Positions 10,401 to 21,237 of a stretch of DNA of 64,000 bases are shown in pieces. The stretch covers positions 640,918-704,917 of the forward strand of contig CAWHEX010000002.1 of assembly GCA_963828625.1 (NCBI GenBank). Reading direction: 5' to 3'. This stretch comes from PALSA-894 sp963828625. Lineage in GTDB: Bacteria; Pseudomonadota; Alphaproteobacteria; Rhizobiales; Xanthobacteraceae. Made by a program: the position numbers and the translations under genes. The notes under the pieces are model-generated. The model made no database searches, was not told the origin of the DNA, and saw nothing but the letters and a program-made list of their open reading frames with translations. How positions within the stretch are numbered: the first letter of the stretch is position 1; every line of letters begins with the position of its first letter.

Positions 10401-12854
10401 CGCAGAGCGGGACCATCACGTTCACAGCCGGCAGTGCCACGGCGGTACTGAGCTTCGACGCATTTGATGACGCGCTGATCGAGAACACTGAACTGTTCTC
10501 GGTCGTGGTCGGCGTCGGCCCCGGTTACGAGGTGGATATACCGAACGCCACCGCCGGCGCTATCATCGTCGACAACGATGTGGCGACCCCGCCCGCGGTT
10601 GTGTCGCTCACGCCCCCGACGGTCGAAACGATCGAGGGCAGCGGGTTGACCTTCACGTTCACCCGCAGCGGCGGCAACCTCGCGGCACCGCTCACCATCA
10701 ACTACGTCGTCAACGACGGCCCGCCCGCGGGCGGCGCGACCCGCGCCGACGGCGACTTCTCTTATCCGTCCGGCATGCAGCAGATCACCTTCGCGGCTGG
10801 TCAGACCAGCGTCAGCATCACGGTGCAGACCAACGACGACGCCACTGTCGAGACCGACGAAAGCTTCCCGGTGCTGCTCGCGGGCGGCGTCGATTACACG
10901 GTTGATCCGGTCAACAATGGCTCCACCGCCATCATCCATGACAACGACGTGGTCGCGCTCCCGCTGGTTTCCATCGTTGCGACCGATGGCCTCGGGACGG
11001 AGACGGTCGATGGCACCGACTTCACCTTCACGTTCAGCCGCACCGGCAGCACCACGAACACGCTGACGGTGAACTACTCGATCGTCCCGACCCCGGCCGA
11101 TGGTGCGACTCCAGGCGCCGACTTCCCGGCGCAGACCGGCACGATCACGTTTGCGGCGGGCAGCGCCACGGCCGTGCTCAGCTTCGATGCGATCCATGAT
11201 GCCGTAGTCGAGAACACCGAGTTCTTCTCGGTCGTGGTTGGCGCCGGTGCCGGGTATCAGGTCGACACGCCGAACGCGACAGCGAACGCATCGATTGCCG
11301 ACGGCACGATCGTCGGCACCCCCCTTGCCGACAATCTCATCGGAACCAGCGACCCCGACGCGATCCTCGGGCTCGGGGGTGACGATGGATTGAGCGGCGG
11401 GATGGGCGCGGACTATCTCGACGGCGGCACCGGTTTCGACCGCGCGATCTACACCAACGCGGGCGCAGCAGTGAACATTCAGCTCGCCGCCGGCACGGCA
11501 ACCATTGGCGCCGTGATCGACACGCTGCGCAGCATCGAGTTCACGCGCGGCACGGCGTTCGACGATGTCTACAATGCCGCGGGCTTCGGTACCGGCAGCA
11601 CGAACGCGAGCAGCGAAGGGCAACAACCTCAACGGCTTCGAAGGGCTTGGCGGAAACGATCAGATCGTCGGCAACAACAACACTCGCATCGAATACACCA
11701 ACGCAACCGCCGGCGTGACCGTCACGTTTGCGACCGGAAGCTCTGGCAGCGTCACCGGCAATACATCAGTCGGCTCGGATACCTTCTCCAGCGTGTTCTC
11801 CGTTCGTGGCAGCCAATTCGACGACGTGTTCATCAATGCCGGTGTCACCAACAATACGTTCGATGGGCAGGGCGGCTTCGACACCGTCAGCTACGCGAGC
11901 GCCGGTGGGCCGGTCACCGTGAATCTGCAGACCGGCAATGCCTCCGGCGGCGGCGGCAACGACGTGCTGCGCGACAATACCGGCGCAGTGACAATCGAAA
12001 GCGCCATCGGGAGCGGTTTCAACGATACGTTTGTCGCGAGCGGCAACAACCATTTCGACGGCGGATTCGGCAGCGACACACTGAATATGAACAGCGCCGT
12101 GAACAACGTCGTCACGGCGACCTCGATCGAGACGATCAACGGCGGGGCCGGCAACGACACGGTCACGTTCGTGCTGAACGACGGCTCGGTGAATCAATCG
12201 ATCAACCTCGGCGGCGGCACCAACACGCTGAACCTCGCCGGTAGTTCGACGAGCTACAGCCTGATGCTCTTCGGCATCAATCAGGTCAACGGCCACGCCG
12301 GCGCGATCAATGACAATCTGAACGTGCTCAACAATGCGGCCGGCACGGTCTTCGACTTCGGCGCCGGGAATGCCGACGAACTGCACTTCGGCAACTCGAT
12401 CGGCGTCGCCGTCTTCACCACGTACAACATTGAGAACGTGTTCGGGTCCCTGAGCAATCCGGACCAGATCCACATTGGCGGCAATACAAACGGGATCACC
12501 ACCGTAACGGCCGGCCTCGGACCGGACCAGATGTGGGCGAGCGGCGACGCGGATCACTTCCGGTTCAATGCGACGGGGGACTCGTCGTTCGACGTTCCTG
12601 GCGGGGGCTTCCGCGATGTCATCACCGACTTCGACGCGGGGGCCGATGCGTTTGTGTTTGACCACATTGCGGGGCTGGATCCGGCGAACTTCTCGTGGAC
12701 GGAAATCACCTTCGCCGAGGCGGATATCGTTCTTGTCGACATCGACGGCGGGGGCGACAATGTCGGCGGCAACTATGTCGGGTATGAGATGGCGATCGAA
12801 CTGCAGAACCATACCGGCATGCTGACCAACGCGAACTTCATCCTGGTCCTCTGA
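7471..12854 (+). CDS. RTX / Calx-beta repeat type I-secreted adhesin (two frame breaks)
   Basis: About 1,790 residues. Residues 1-150 are glycine/aspartate nonapeptide repeats (GGxGNDxx type) that fold as Ca2+-binding beta-rolls. Then come nine ~117-residue Calx-beta-like domains, then more RTX-like repeats. The tail (FRDVITDFDAGADAFVFDHI .. NFILVL) is typical of type I secretion substrates, which keep the export signal at the C-terminus. There is no Sec signal. The GTG at 7471 gives the usual start directly before TQTINGTNGND; another GTG at 7411 is possible. Frame breaks occur near 8785 and 11620, and repeat identity across them shows it is one gene. No ABC/MFP/TolC secretion genes are in the window. 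Probable role: Ca2+-dependent surface adhesion, possibly controlled by the adjacent SARP-like regulator. Confidence 0.85.
8058..11310 (+). repeat. array of nine Calx-beta coding repeats of two subtypes (~350-360 bp each)
   Basis: Two alternating sequence types recur. Type A begins with VATDG(V/A)GTE and contains a NYSIFPAP segment. Type B begins with SLTPATVETTEGGALTF and contains NYVVNDGPP and DFSYPSGMQQITF. The order is A B B A B B A B A. Long stretches of adjacent B copies are nearly identical at nucleotide level (compare 9520-9850 with 9890-10215 and 10610-10945). Such arrays expand and contract by recombination and are prone to mis-assembly. Confidence 0.8.
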
Positions 12855-12880
12855 TCGCCGGGTCCGACTTTCAATGCCTG

Positions 12881-12900
12881 GGCCCGGCGCAAGCCGGGCC
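12881..12900. terminator. perfect 8-bp hairpin after the RTX gene
   Basis: GGCCCGGC-GCAA-GCCGGGCC, a perfect stem with a GCAA tetraloop, 26 bp after the RTX stop. There is no T-run, so it may be a weak intrinsic terminator or a 3'-end stabilising structure. Confidence 0.5.
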
Positions 12901-13402
12901 TGAGCTGGCAGCTAGCGTCGAACCGCCAAAAGCCGATTCGCGTGTATTTTCAAGCATGAGGTTGGATTCCAGCCGTTCTTGCCTAGCGAGATTCCAGTTA
13001 CAAATTCAGAGACCGTTGGATTTCAGGACCACTCGCTCCGCCAGTCGCCCCGCGAACAACGCTCTCTGGTAGCTCGTGGACGTGCATAGAAGCCCAACAA
13101 CGGCGGGCTTTCACGTGTAAACCTAAGGACTGCAGTCGATAGGTCAGGGTTCGGGATTCGCTCTCTCCGGCCTCTTTTCTCCAAAGCTCAGTACTTCTCG
13201 GATTCAGTACGGAATCCGTAAGCGGCTGAACTACAATGCATTTTGACAATGGAGAGCTCTGCGCCTTTCGAAGGTTCACTCGGATGGCCGGCTGCGATAT
13301 CAACCGGATGCTGAAATGCGATAGCTTGGTGAGCAGCACCAAGCGCGAAGGCGAACGACGCCCACTTCTCACGCGGCGTATGAGGGAGGGCAGCTAGAGT
13401 TC
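12901..13402. other. intergenic stretch, nothing recognised
   Basis: About 500 bp between the adhesin hairpin and the restriction enzyme gene. Base composition falls toward the right, in keeping with the start of an acquired segment. No CDS, repeat or RNA is supported. Confidence 0.4.
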
Positions 13403-16400
13403 ATGCCTCCGAGCACCAGAGCGCCAGTTCCTGACGAGCGACAGATGATTCTGCCGCTCTCTCCGGTGCGCAACCGTGATTTTCTCTCGAACCATTGGCT
13501 AGAACACCGGTTGCCGCTTGAGCCGGAATGGATAGAGCACATTGAGGCGGCTAAGGAGGTGTTGAAGCGCCTCCTAGCCCTTTGGCAAGTCCAGCGCACC
13601 CGCGTGGCCTTGTACGGGGACGAGGCAGGCCTTGAAGAGAAGTTCATCCAACCAGCCTTCGAAATTCTCGGATGGCATCTGAAGTATCAGGCCTACTTAA
13701 ATCGACGAGAACCAGACTATGCGCTGTTCTTGAGTGACAACGATTTGCACGCGGCGCTAAATGCAGGTCGAACTAGTTCGAATTTTTGGGATCATGCCGC
13801 TGTCGTGGCCGACGCCAAAGCGTGGCATGTAAGCCTTGATCGCCCGACGCGCGAAGCAGGTTATCGAGAATATCCACCAGAGCAAATCGAATGGTACTTA
13901 AATCATAGTCTGCGCGACTATGGAATCCTAACAAACGGTCGACTCTGGCGGCTTGTGCCGCGAGTGTTGGGGCCGGCTAAGCCTCGGTTCCAGACCTTCC
14001 TTGAAGTCGATTTGCCCGCTTTGCTCGAGAGTCTTACGCCCGCAGGGGACCAGTTGGAACTCGGGCCGGGTGGAACGGAGATGAATGACTTCCTCCGGTT
14101 CTATTTACTTTTCAGCCCAGTAGGTTTGCGTTCGATCCACGGGCGGAAACCGCTGCTCGCAAGAGCGGTCGAGGGAAGCTCCGAATTTTCCATTGGAGTA
14201 GGCGAAGAGCTGAAGGATCGTGTTTTCGAAGCACTCCGTCTTTGCGTAGAGGGCTTCGTCAAGCACACACCCAACAAGCTTGATCCCGCTCACGATCTTC
14301 GCGAGTGCGAAGAGCACAGTCTGATCTTCCTTTACCAACTCCTGTTTATTTTGTACGCCGAAGATCGAGGATTACTACCGTATCGATTAAATCAAACTTA
14401 CACGAATAACCGATCCCTGGCTCGCCACCGTGATGAAGTGGCGGCGCGGCTTAGTCAGGTGGAGCGTGGACTAAAGTCAACCGACTACTCCCACGAATCA
14501 ATCGATCTTTGGAATGACCTTCGAGACCTGTTTGACCTCATCGACCGCGGGCACCGGCGTTACGGCGTTCAAGCGTACAACGGCGGCCTATTCGACCTGG
14601 AAGCGGACACGTTTCTCTCGCAGAAGGCATTGCCAGACTGGTATTTGGCCCGCGTGCTCGATCAGCTTGGACGTGCTCCGCATCCAAACAGCCGAGAACT
14701 TGGACTTTTCCGAGTTGACTACCGAGATCTCGCTATTCAGCAACTCGGTAGCGTCTACGAAGGGCTGCTTGAACTCCGCCCCAGACATGCCGAGCAACCC
14801 ATGCAGGTGGTGCGGGCAACAGCCACAGGATTCCACGAAGAGCTTGTGGTTTATGCGGCGGACCTACCTCCCCAAGGCTATGCGTCCACAGAGATCACGT
14901 ATGCCGCCGGCTCGATCTATCTTGCTACTGACAAAGGAGAGCGCCGTCGCTCTGGCAGCTACTACACTCCTGATCATATTGTTGATCACATCGTTCAGAA
15001 GGCCTTGGGCGCAAGATGCTCTGAAATCTATAGCGAACTTCAAAGCGAGATTGCGGCGACGCAGGAAGTTCTTAAGTCCGCGCCGAATGGCAAACGCGCA
15101 GCACTGCAAACAGAACTTGAGAAGCTGCAAGGTGCCTTCGACGATCGGGTTCTCCGGTTGAAGATACTAGATCCAGCCATGGGCTCTGGCCATTTTCTGA
15201 TCCGCGCTTGCCAATATCTAGCTGAAGAAATTGCTACAAATCCTTACACAAACGACCGCGGCGCCGATGAGCTTAAGGGCGAGGAGTCTACAATCACTTA
15301 TTGGAAACGCCGCGTGGCAGAAAGCTGCCTACATGGTGTTGATCTCAATCCGATGGCGGTTGAACTCGCGAAGCTGGCGTTGTGGTTGGAGACCGTCGCA
15401 GCTGATGCGCCACTAACCTTCCTCGATCATCACTTACGCTGGGGCGATAGCATAGTCGGAGCGAGAATGCTGCGGCTGGACAGTCTCTCTGGCGATGAAG
15501 GTCTCCTCGCTGGGCAATTTACCCGCGAAGTAGCCGCCGCCCTTCCCAACCTACTGGAGCCCCTCGCCGACATCGCGACGATTTCATCTGACACTGCTGA
15601 GCACGTTAAGCAGAAGGATCAGATATACCGTCGCAAGTTCCTTCCTGCTTTGAAGAGATTTGCAACCGTTGGAGACCTATGGTCCGCAGAAGCGATGAAG
15701 TCAGCCATGATCCGGCCCGAGCTATACGCTCAAGCCTTGGCCTCGCTCGGTACACCCCGTAAGTTCGATGAAGTTGTTGGGGCGGACTGGGCGAAGAACG
15801 CGCTAGCGTTCTTGCAAGAAAAGGAAGTCACGCCATTCCATTGGGAGCTTGCTTACCCGCACGTCTTCCTCACCAAAGGAAACGGAAGCGGCGGCTTTGA
15901 CGTCATTTTAGGCAATCCACCTTACGACGTTCTCTCAGAACGGGAGAGCGGTCGGAATCTTGATCACTTAAAACAATTCATCGAACTGGACCCAACACTA
16001 CAGTCATCTAGAGTTGGAAAGAATAATCTGTACAAGACATTCGTTGCACGATCAGTCGAATTGCTCGCAGATGGCGGATATCTCAGTTTCATCGTTCCAA
16101 TGGCGTTGCTCGGCGATGAGCAGGCAAGTGGTATTCGTCGTATGCTTGTCGGAGCGGGTGAGTTCAAGGAAATTCATGCCTTTCCTCAGAAAGACAATCC
16201 GACGCGACGAGTCTTCAGGGATGCAAAGCTTTCAACTGCTCTCTTTGTGTACCAAAAGCTTGCACCGAATGAACGAACGGATGGCCAACTCCAATCTCAA
16301 ACGCATCCTGCTCAGTTCATCGAAATCCGCCTCATCATTACTGATCCTCAACAGCAACAGCATCAAGGTCTACGATCCAGAAAACCTAACCATCGTTAGC

Positions 16401-17258
16401 TGCAGCCAAGCCGACTGGGATCTGGTTACATCGCTTGCAGAACAGCCGGTCGCTCGACTTGGCGATTTTGTAACATTCTTTCAGGGCGAGGTGAACCAGA
16501 CCGTCGCGACCTCGCGGGGCTTGCTCACGGAGAGCGGTCGCGGCCCGCTCGTGACACGGGGCGCGAACATCTCCATGTACCAACTCCGCGAGGCTTCCCA
16601 GGGGGAGGACATCTATCTTGATGTAGCAGCCTTCTTGGAAGGGAAGTCACGGGAGACAAAGGCCTTCCACCATACCTTCGAGCGCGTTGGATTGCAGGAG
16701 AGCAGCCCACAGAATAATTTCCGCAGAATCATTGCCTGTCGAATTCCAAGCGGTAAGTTCTGTAATCACAAAATAAATTACACGACCAGCAAGCACGCCA
16801 AATTGCCACTCGAGTTGATACTCTTCATTTTGAACAGTAGCTTCGCGGACTGGTATTTTCGTCTCGGCAGCACAAACGCGGCGGTCAGCCATTATCAGCT
16901 TACGAACATCCCCTGCCCGTCCTTCAGTCCTCAGGCTGAAGGGGCAGAGGCCAAGCTAACTAAAGATATCAAGAGGCTACTTGAGACGAGGCATCTTGCG
17001 GACGTCGAAGCAGAATGTGTCAACCTCGCTAAAAGGGAGGGAGGCTGGGCAGTTCTGGTACAGGCAATCGTCGCCATCGTTCGCTTTATCGAACGAGAGG
17101 AACAGCAGCGCGGTCTAATTGTACGCTCGCAGCGGTCACATCTGGCCGAGGATGCCGAGAAATGTCAGGTAATTCTAGACAAGCTAATGCTGATTCTCTT
17201 GGGTATCGGAGACCAGAACCACGAATTCATCAGGAATCGTCTTTCTCAAATGCTATGA
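13403..17258 (+). CDS. Eco57I-type IIG restriction-modification enzyme (one frame break)
   Basis: About 1,285 residues combining restriction and N6-adenine methylation in one chain. The N-terminal ~450 residues include a probable nuclease region (LEEKFIQPAFEILGW, then DAKAW near residue 140, a PD-(D/E)xK-like pattern). The methyltransferase core has motif I DPAMGSGHFL (~residue 590), the Eco57I signature HGVDLNPMAVELAKLALWL and motif IV NPPYDVL (~835). The C-terminal part (NNFRRIIACRI, NAAVSHYQLTNIP) resembles target-recognition domains. A frame break near 16340 separates catalytic core and TRD. GC is visibly lower and codon use AT-richer than in neighbours, which suggests horizontal transfer. 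There is no separate restriction or specificity gene nearby. Confidence 0.85.
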
Positions 17259-17275
17259 TGTGAATGAGAGCATGC

Positions 17276-17699
17276 TTACCTGAGTCTTCGCTGGGGGAAG
17301 ATCGCGAGCTGTTCTTTCCATGCACATGGGAGCCGCTGCATCAGCGCGGCCAATGTAAGCTCTGCTGGATGGCTCCCTTCAAAGATCGAGTCCACAATAT
17401 CCGGCGCTAGCAACGTAAGCCGCAACATCCTAGCCATGTAAGACTCATTAATACTCTCAGCGCTGGCGATCTCCTTGATGGTGGCATGCGTGCCGTTCTC
17501 TAGCATGTCTCGCCATCGAAATGCTCTCGCGATAGCCTTGACCATCGCATTGTCGACCTGCTGGCAGAACAGACGCGCACGTCTCGCCAACTGTGCCGTC
17601 CGGCGCCAGCACGACCTTCCTCCCTCCGCGCTTCCGTATCGAAATCGGCACCCGCACCGTGATGGTGCGGCCGTCGCTCTTGATCTTCGGCTTTGCCAT
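17276..17699 (-). CDS. recombinase-associated small protein (one frame break)
   Basis: Starts MAKPKIKSDGRTITVRVP at 17699, then basic IRKRGGRKVVLAPDG. After a frame break near 17595 it continues VDNAMVKAIARAFRWRDMLENG, IKEIASAESINESYMARMLRL and TLLAPDIVDSI. The second half looks like a helix-turn-helix. Proteins of this shape regularly follow serine recombinases in rhizobial genomes. The ATG overlaps the recombinase TGA (ATGA), so they are translationally coupled. Probable role: accessory DNA-binding factor for the recombinase. Confidence 0.7.
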
Positions 17700-19016
17700 C
17701 ACGCTGCCTTTCGCTCGGGCCTGACCGCGTCCAGCTCTGCCGTCAGGTTGGACAGCCCTTCGGTCCGCAGCCGGATGTCGACGCCGTCCGGGCTGACATC
17801 GACGCGCTCGACGAGCAGCTGGATGATGCGCGCCTGCTCGGCCGGGAACAGCTCGTTCCAGACCGGGTCGAGCCGCTGCAGCGCCTCGCGCACCTCGGCC
17901 TCGGTGAGCCCGGCGATGAGGCGCTTCCCGGCGCGCCACGTGCGGACGATGATCTCGGGGGCGCGCAGCAGGCCGCGGACCTGGTCGACGACCGCGGCCT
18001 CGATCTCGGCGGCCGGCACGCGGCGGACCGTGCAGGCGGCGGCGTCGTGCTTCAGCAGATCGGTGGCGACGTAGTAGCGGTAGAGCCGCCCGCCCTTGCG
18101 GGTGTGCGTCGGCGTCATGGCGCAGCCGGTCGGTCCGAAGATCAGGCCCTTCAGCAGCGCCGGCGTCTGTGCGCGGGTGTTGGCGGCGCGCTTGCGCGGA
18201 GTTGCTCGCGCAGGATGGCGTGCACCTTGTCCCAGAGCGCGCGCGGGACGATCGCCTCGTGCTCGCCCGGATACGCGGTGCCCTTGTGGACCGCCTCGCC
18301 GAGATAGACCCGGTTGCTGAGCAGCTGTGTAGAGGTAGCCCTTGTCGACCAGCTTCCCGAGCTTGCTTGCGGACGCCCTCCTCCCTGAGCTGCGCGGACC
18401 AGCATGGTGACCGAGCCGGTCTTCGACGAACCGCTCGAAGATCGTCCGGACGGTCTTCGGCCTCGGCCTCGTTGATGACCAGCTTGCGGTCCTTGACGTC
18501 GTAGCCGAGCGGCACGAAGCCGCCCATCCACATGCCCTTGCGGCGGGAGGCGGCGATCTTGTCGCGGATGCGCTCGCCGATCACCTCGCGCTCGAACTGG
18601 GCGAAGGAGAGCAGGATGTTCAGCGTCAGCCGCCCCATCGAGGTGGTGGTGTTGAACGACTGGGTGACGCAGACGAAGGTGACCTGGTTGCGGTCGAACA
18701 CCTCGACCAGCTTGGCGAAGTCCATCAGCGAGCGGCTGAGCCGGTCGATCTTGTAGACCACCACCACATCGACCCGGTGCGCCTCGATGTCGGCGAGCAG
18801 CCGCTTCAGCGCGGGGCGCTCCAGGGTGCCGCCGGAGACGCCGCCATCGTCATAGCGGTCGGGGACCAGCACCCAGCCCTCGGCCGTCTGGCTGGCGATG
18901 TAGGCCTCGCAGGCCTCGCGCTGGGCATCGAGGCGAGTTGAACTCCTGCTCCAGCCCCTCCTCGGTCGATTTGCGGGTGTAGACCGCGCAGCGCAGTTTG
19001 CGGACGACCGGCTTCT

Positions 19017-19020
<4 letters not shown>
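17699..19020 (-). CDS. large serine recombinase (multiple frame breaks)
   Basis: A site-specific recombinase of the resolvase/invertase superfamily, ~440 residues. Near the start at 19020 it reads RCAVYTRKSTEEGLEQEFN, giving the catalytic-domain opening with the nucleophile Ser in RKST. Further on are DRYDDGGVSGGTLERP, VVVYKIDRLSRSL and FNTTTSMGRLTLNILLSFAQFEREV. The recombinase domain has SNRVYLGEAVHKG and MTPTHTRKGGRLYRYYVAT, and a C-terminal coil ends PERKAA. At least five frame breaks lie between 18940 and 18180, more than in any other gene here. It is either a pseudogene or a locally poor assembly. It lies third in a four-gene overlapping cassette. Confidence 0.8.
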
Positions 19021-19459
<439 letters not shown>

Positions 19460-19463
<4 letters not shown>

Positions 19464-19633
19464 CTCTCGCCTCCATCCGTGAGGACGTTGGCAGGACCGC
19501 TCTGGGCGGCGGCACAGTCCAGCGAACTTTCTCCGAAGTCGGCAGGTAAAGCGCTTGACTGTCGGGCGCGGAGCCGACTTAGGCCGGCCGCGAGGATCTG
19601 GGCGATTTCGGAGAGACGTTCATGGGTACTCAT
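19460..19633 (-). CDS. 57-aa leader protein of the recombinase cassette
   Basis: MSTHERLSEIAQILAAGLSR, then LRARQSSALPADFGESSLD. Small proteins with the LRAR-SS pattern are familiar as the first gene of rhizobial recombinase cassettes, always before a DUF2924 gene. The stop overlaps the next ATG by ATGA. About 290 bp upstream, to the divergent gene at 19927, hold no CDS and would contain the promoters for both directions. Confidence 0.65.
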
Positions 19634-19926
19634 CGATGTCGGGTGCGCGCCATTTTGGCTGGCCGGCCGAGATCGGGAGGAGAACGCGGTTGAGTGCATC
19701 TGTGCGCGCCGGCCTAGCGTGATTTCAACCAGGCTGACCGCGAAGAGCGCGAGAATCCAGTTGTTTGTTACCAACCTCGAAACCCGAGGTGTTCAGTCGT
19801 AGACGGCGCGCGACAAACGAAGATGCTGCTTGTGCACATTTGTAATCCCGACATTCGCTGCGGCGCGGTTATGGGCGATAGGATTGTGCGTGATTCGGCC
19901 TGTCCTTCGCGTAGGTCGGACCTTTC

Positions 19927-20751
19927 GTGAGCCCAAGCATCATGTCGGCAGGCGCCTCAACTGCTACCCGCTTTGGCGGCCTAGGCCTCGTGGAGGCTTT
20001 CAGGAAGCTCGTGTTCGAGGACGCGGAAATCATAACGCTCGGTGAAACTCTGAGTCGCCGAGACGAGCGTCACAGGGACGTCTTTCGACACGGCCAATAC
20101 CCGGGTTGGTATGTCGACCATCGGTGGCCATTTGACGTCACTCCAGAAGACTTAGCGTTCAACTTTGTACGTCCTGTCGTTTTCTATGCTCCTGGTCCGC
20201 CGTTACCTGAGCCATCGAGCGAAGCGCTCAACGTTTCGGCGCTGATCGTTAGAAAGATGAAGGCCCTTCGGGAATGGCTGATAGCCGGAGACCTGGTCGC
20301 TTACGGTACCTATGAAAAGACCGGTACGTTCGACCCCATTCATCGGCTGCAATGGGCACGACGAGGGATCGCGATTAACGTCCAGAGCGGCGACTTCCTC
20401 CGGGAAGTCGACAACAAGATGGTCGTCCAGTGGACCGGTCTCGCACTCGAAGCGCCGCTCCGCGCATCGCAGGAACAAAATCGCGACGCGTTTCACGTGA
20501 ACTCCACAGCATACGATGACGTACGACGAGACCGCGCCGCGCCTCACGCAGATACCCCAAAGCGGGCGACCCCTGCGCGCGCGAGCATTCTCCAAGCCGC
20601 AGCGTCGCTGTGGCCAGATGGGATTCCCGACGGCCTCCAAGTGAAGGTACGCGACCAAAGGATCATGGAATGGCAGCGTGAACACGGACTCACGGTTGCC
20701 AGTTCAAAATCAATTCAGCGTCACCTCGGATCGCTTTCACTGAGCGCGTAA
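19927..20751 (+). CDS. hypothetical protein next to recombinase/prophage genes
   Basis: A 274-residue intact ORF with an AGGTCGGA site before the GTG at 19927; an ATG at 19942 is an alternative. No family recognised. The N-terminal half is rich in Trp, Phe and Pro (GWYVDHRWPFDVTPEDLAF). The last ~55 residues (ASILQAAASLWPDGIPDG to SIQRHLGSLSLSA) look like a separate helical domain with the form of a helix-turn-helix. Similar tails occur in proteins encoded on rhizobial islands. Position suggests an island-borne gene. Confidence 0.55.
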   Translation: MSPSIMSAGASTATRFGGLGLVEAFRKLVFEDAEIITLGETLSRRDERHRDVFRHGQYPGWYVDHRWPFDVTPEDLAFNFVRPVVFYAPGPPLPEPSSEALNVSALIVRKMKALREWLIAGDLVAYGTYEKTGTFDPIHRLQWARRGIAINVQSGDFLREVDNKMVVQWTGLALEAPLRASQEQNRDAFHVNSTAYDDVRRDRAAPHADTPKRATPARASILQAAASLWPDGIPDGLQVKVRDQRIMEWQREHGLTVASSKSIQRHLGSLSLSA

Positions 20752-20832
20752 TGACCTCCTTTGTCCGCATCTGACCCCAATTGTCTGATGCGTCTTTGAA
20801 CTTAAGCACGGTATGCAGCGGCATCGTATGCG

Positions 20833-21087
20833 ATGCGAGCCCGTGCGATGCACGACCTGAGATCGTCAAAGGACACCGACGCCCTACTAGTCGAGATCCA
20901 CGCGGCCGAGCTGCTTGGGCTCTCGACCCGAACGCTCCAGGCATGGCGCTCGACGAACCGCGGGCCGGCATTCGTTCGCGCCGGTCGAGCAATCCGATAC
21001 CGGCGCCGTGATCTCCTCGCCTGGATCGAGACCAACACGATTCGCACCGGTCGCGACTCCTCGGAGCGCAAACCCGATGCGCGCTAG
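20833..21087 (+). CDS. AlpA/excisionase-like helix-turn-helix protein
   Basis: 84 residues (79 if started at the ATG at 20848). The centre is a MerR-type winged helix: AAELLGLSTRTLQAWRSTNR, then GPAFVRAGRAIRYRRRDLLAWIE. That is the usual helix_turn_helix_17/AlpA pattern of phage and island excisionases, which bind att or promoter DNA. A wing residue pattern G-AIRYRR-DL is present. It stands between the recombinase cassette and the replication-like gene, consistent with control of excision or early gene expression. Confidence 0.75.
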   Translation: MRARAMHDLRSSKDTDALLVEIHAAELLGLSTRTLQAWRSTNRGPAFVRAGRAIRYRRRDLLAWIETNTIRTGRDSSERKPDAR

Positions 21088-21089
21088 CT

Positions 21090-21101
21090 GGTCACGTGAC
21101 C
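21090..21101. promoter_or_regulatory. perfect 12-bp palindrome GGTCACGTGACC
   Basis: Perfect dyad in the 150-bp gap between the excisionase-like gene and the HTH replication-like gene. GTCACC/GGTGAC half-sites recur inside the next gene at 21607-21640. It may be an operator for one of the two HTH proteins; a chance palindrome is not excluded. Confidence 0.35.
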
Positions 21102-21237
21102 CAGGCCCGAACCGTTATCAACACGACATTTGCACGATCAGCTACGTTCCTCTGCGGCCATATGCGAACCGCGCGAAATGCGTCTTGCGGTTCAGACCCG
21201 GCATTCGCGTCATTGACGGCACCTCGGAGGAACCGTC

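Noticed and set aside
8058..11310. Regular repeats considered as a CRISPR or satellite array
   Set aside because: Units are ~350 bp, coding, and translate to Calx-beta domains; there are no short palindromic repeats with spacers.
7468..12812. Long minus-strand open frames opposite the RTX gene (for example 9881-11632)
   Set aside because: They are antisense shadows of a GC-rich repetitive gene. The proteins are Arg/Asp-rich low-complexity and the plus strand carries clear domain structure.
13403..17258. Considered as BREX PglX methyltransferase
   Set aside because: None of the other BREX genes (pglZ, brxC, brxL) is nearby, and the single large chain with TRD fits an Eco57I-type IIG enzyme.
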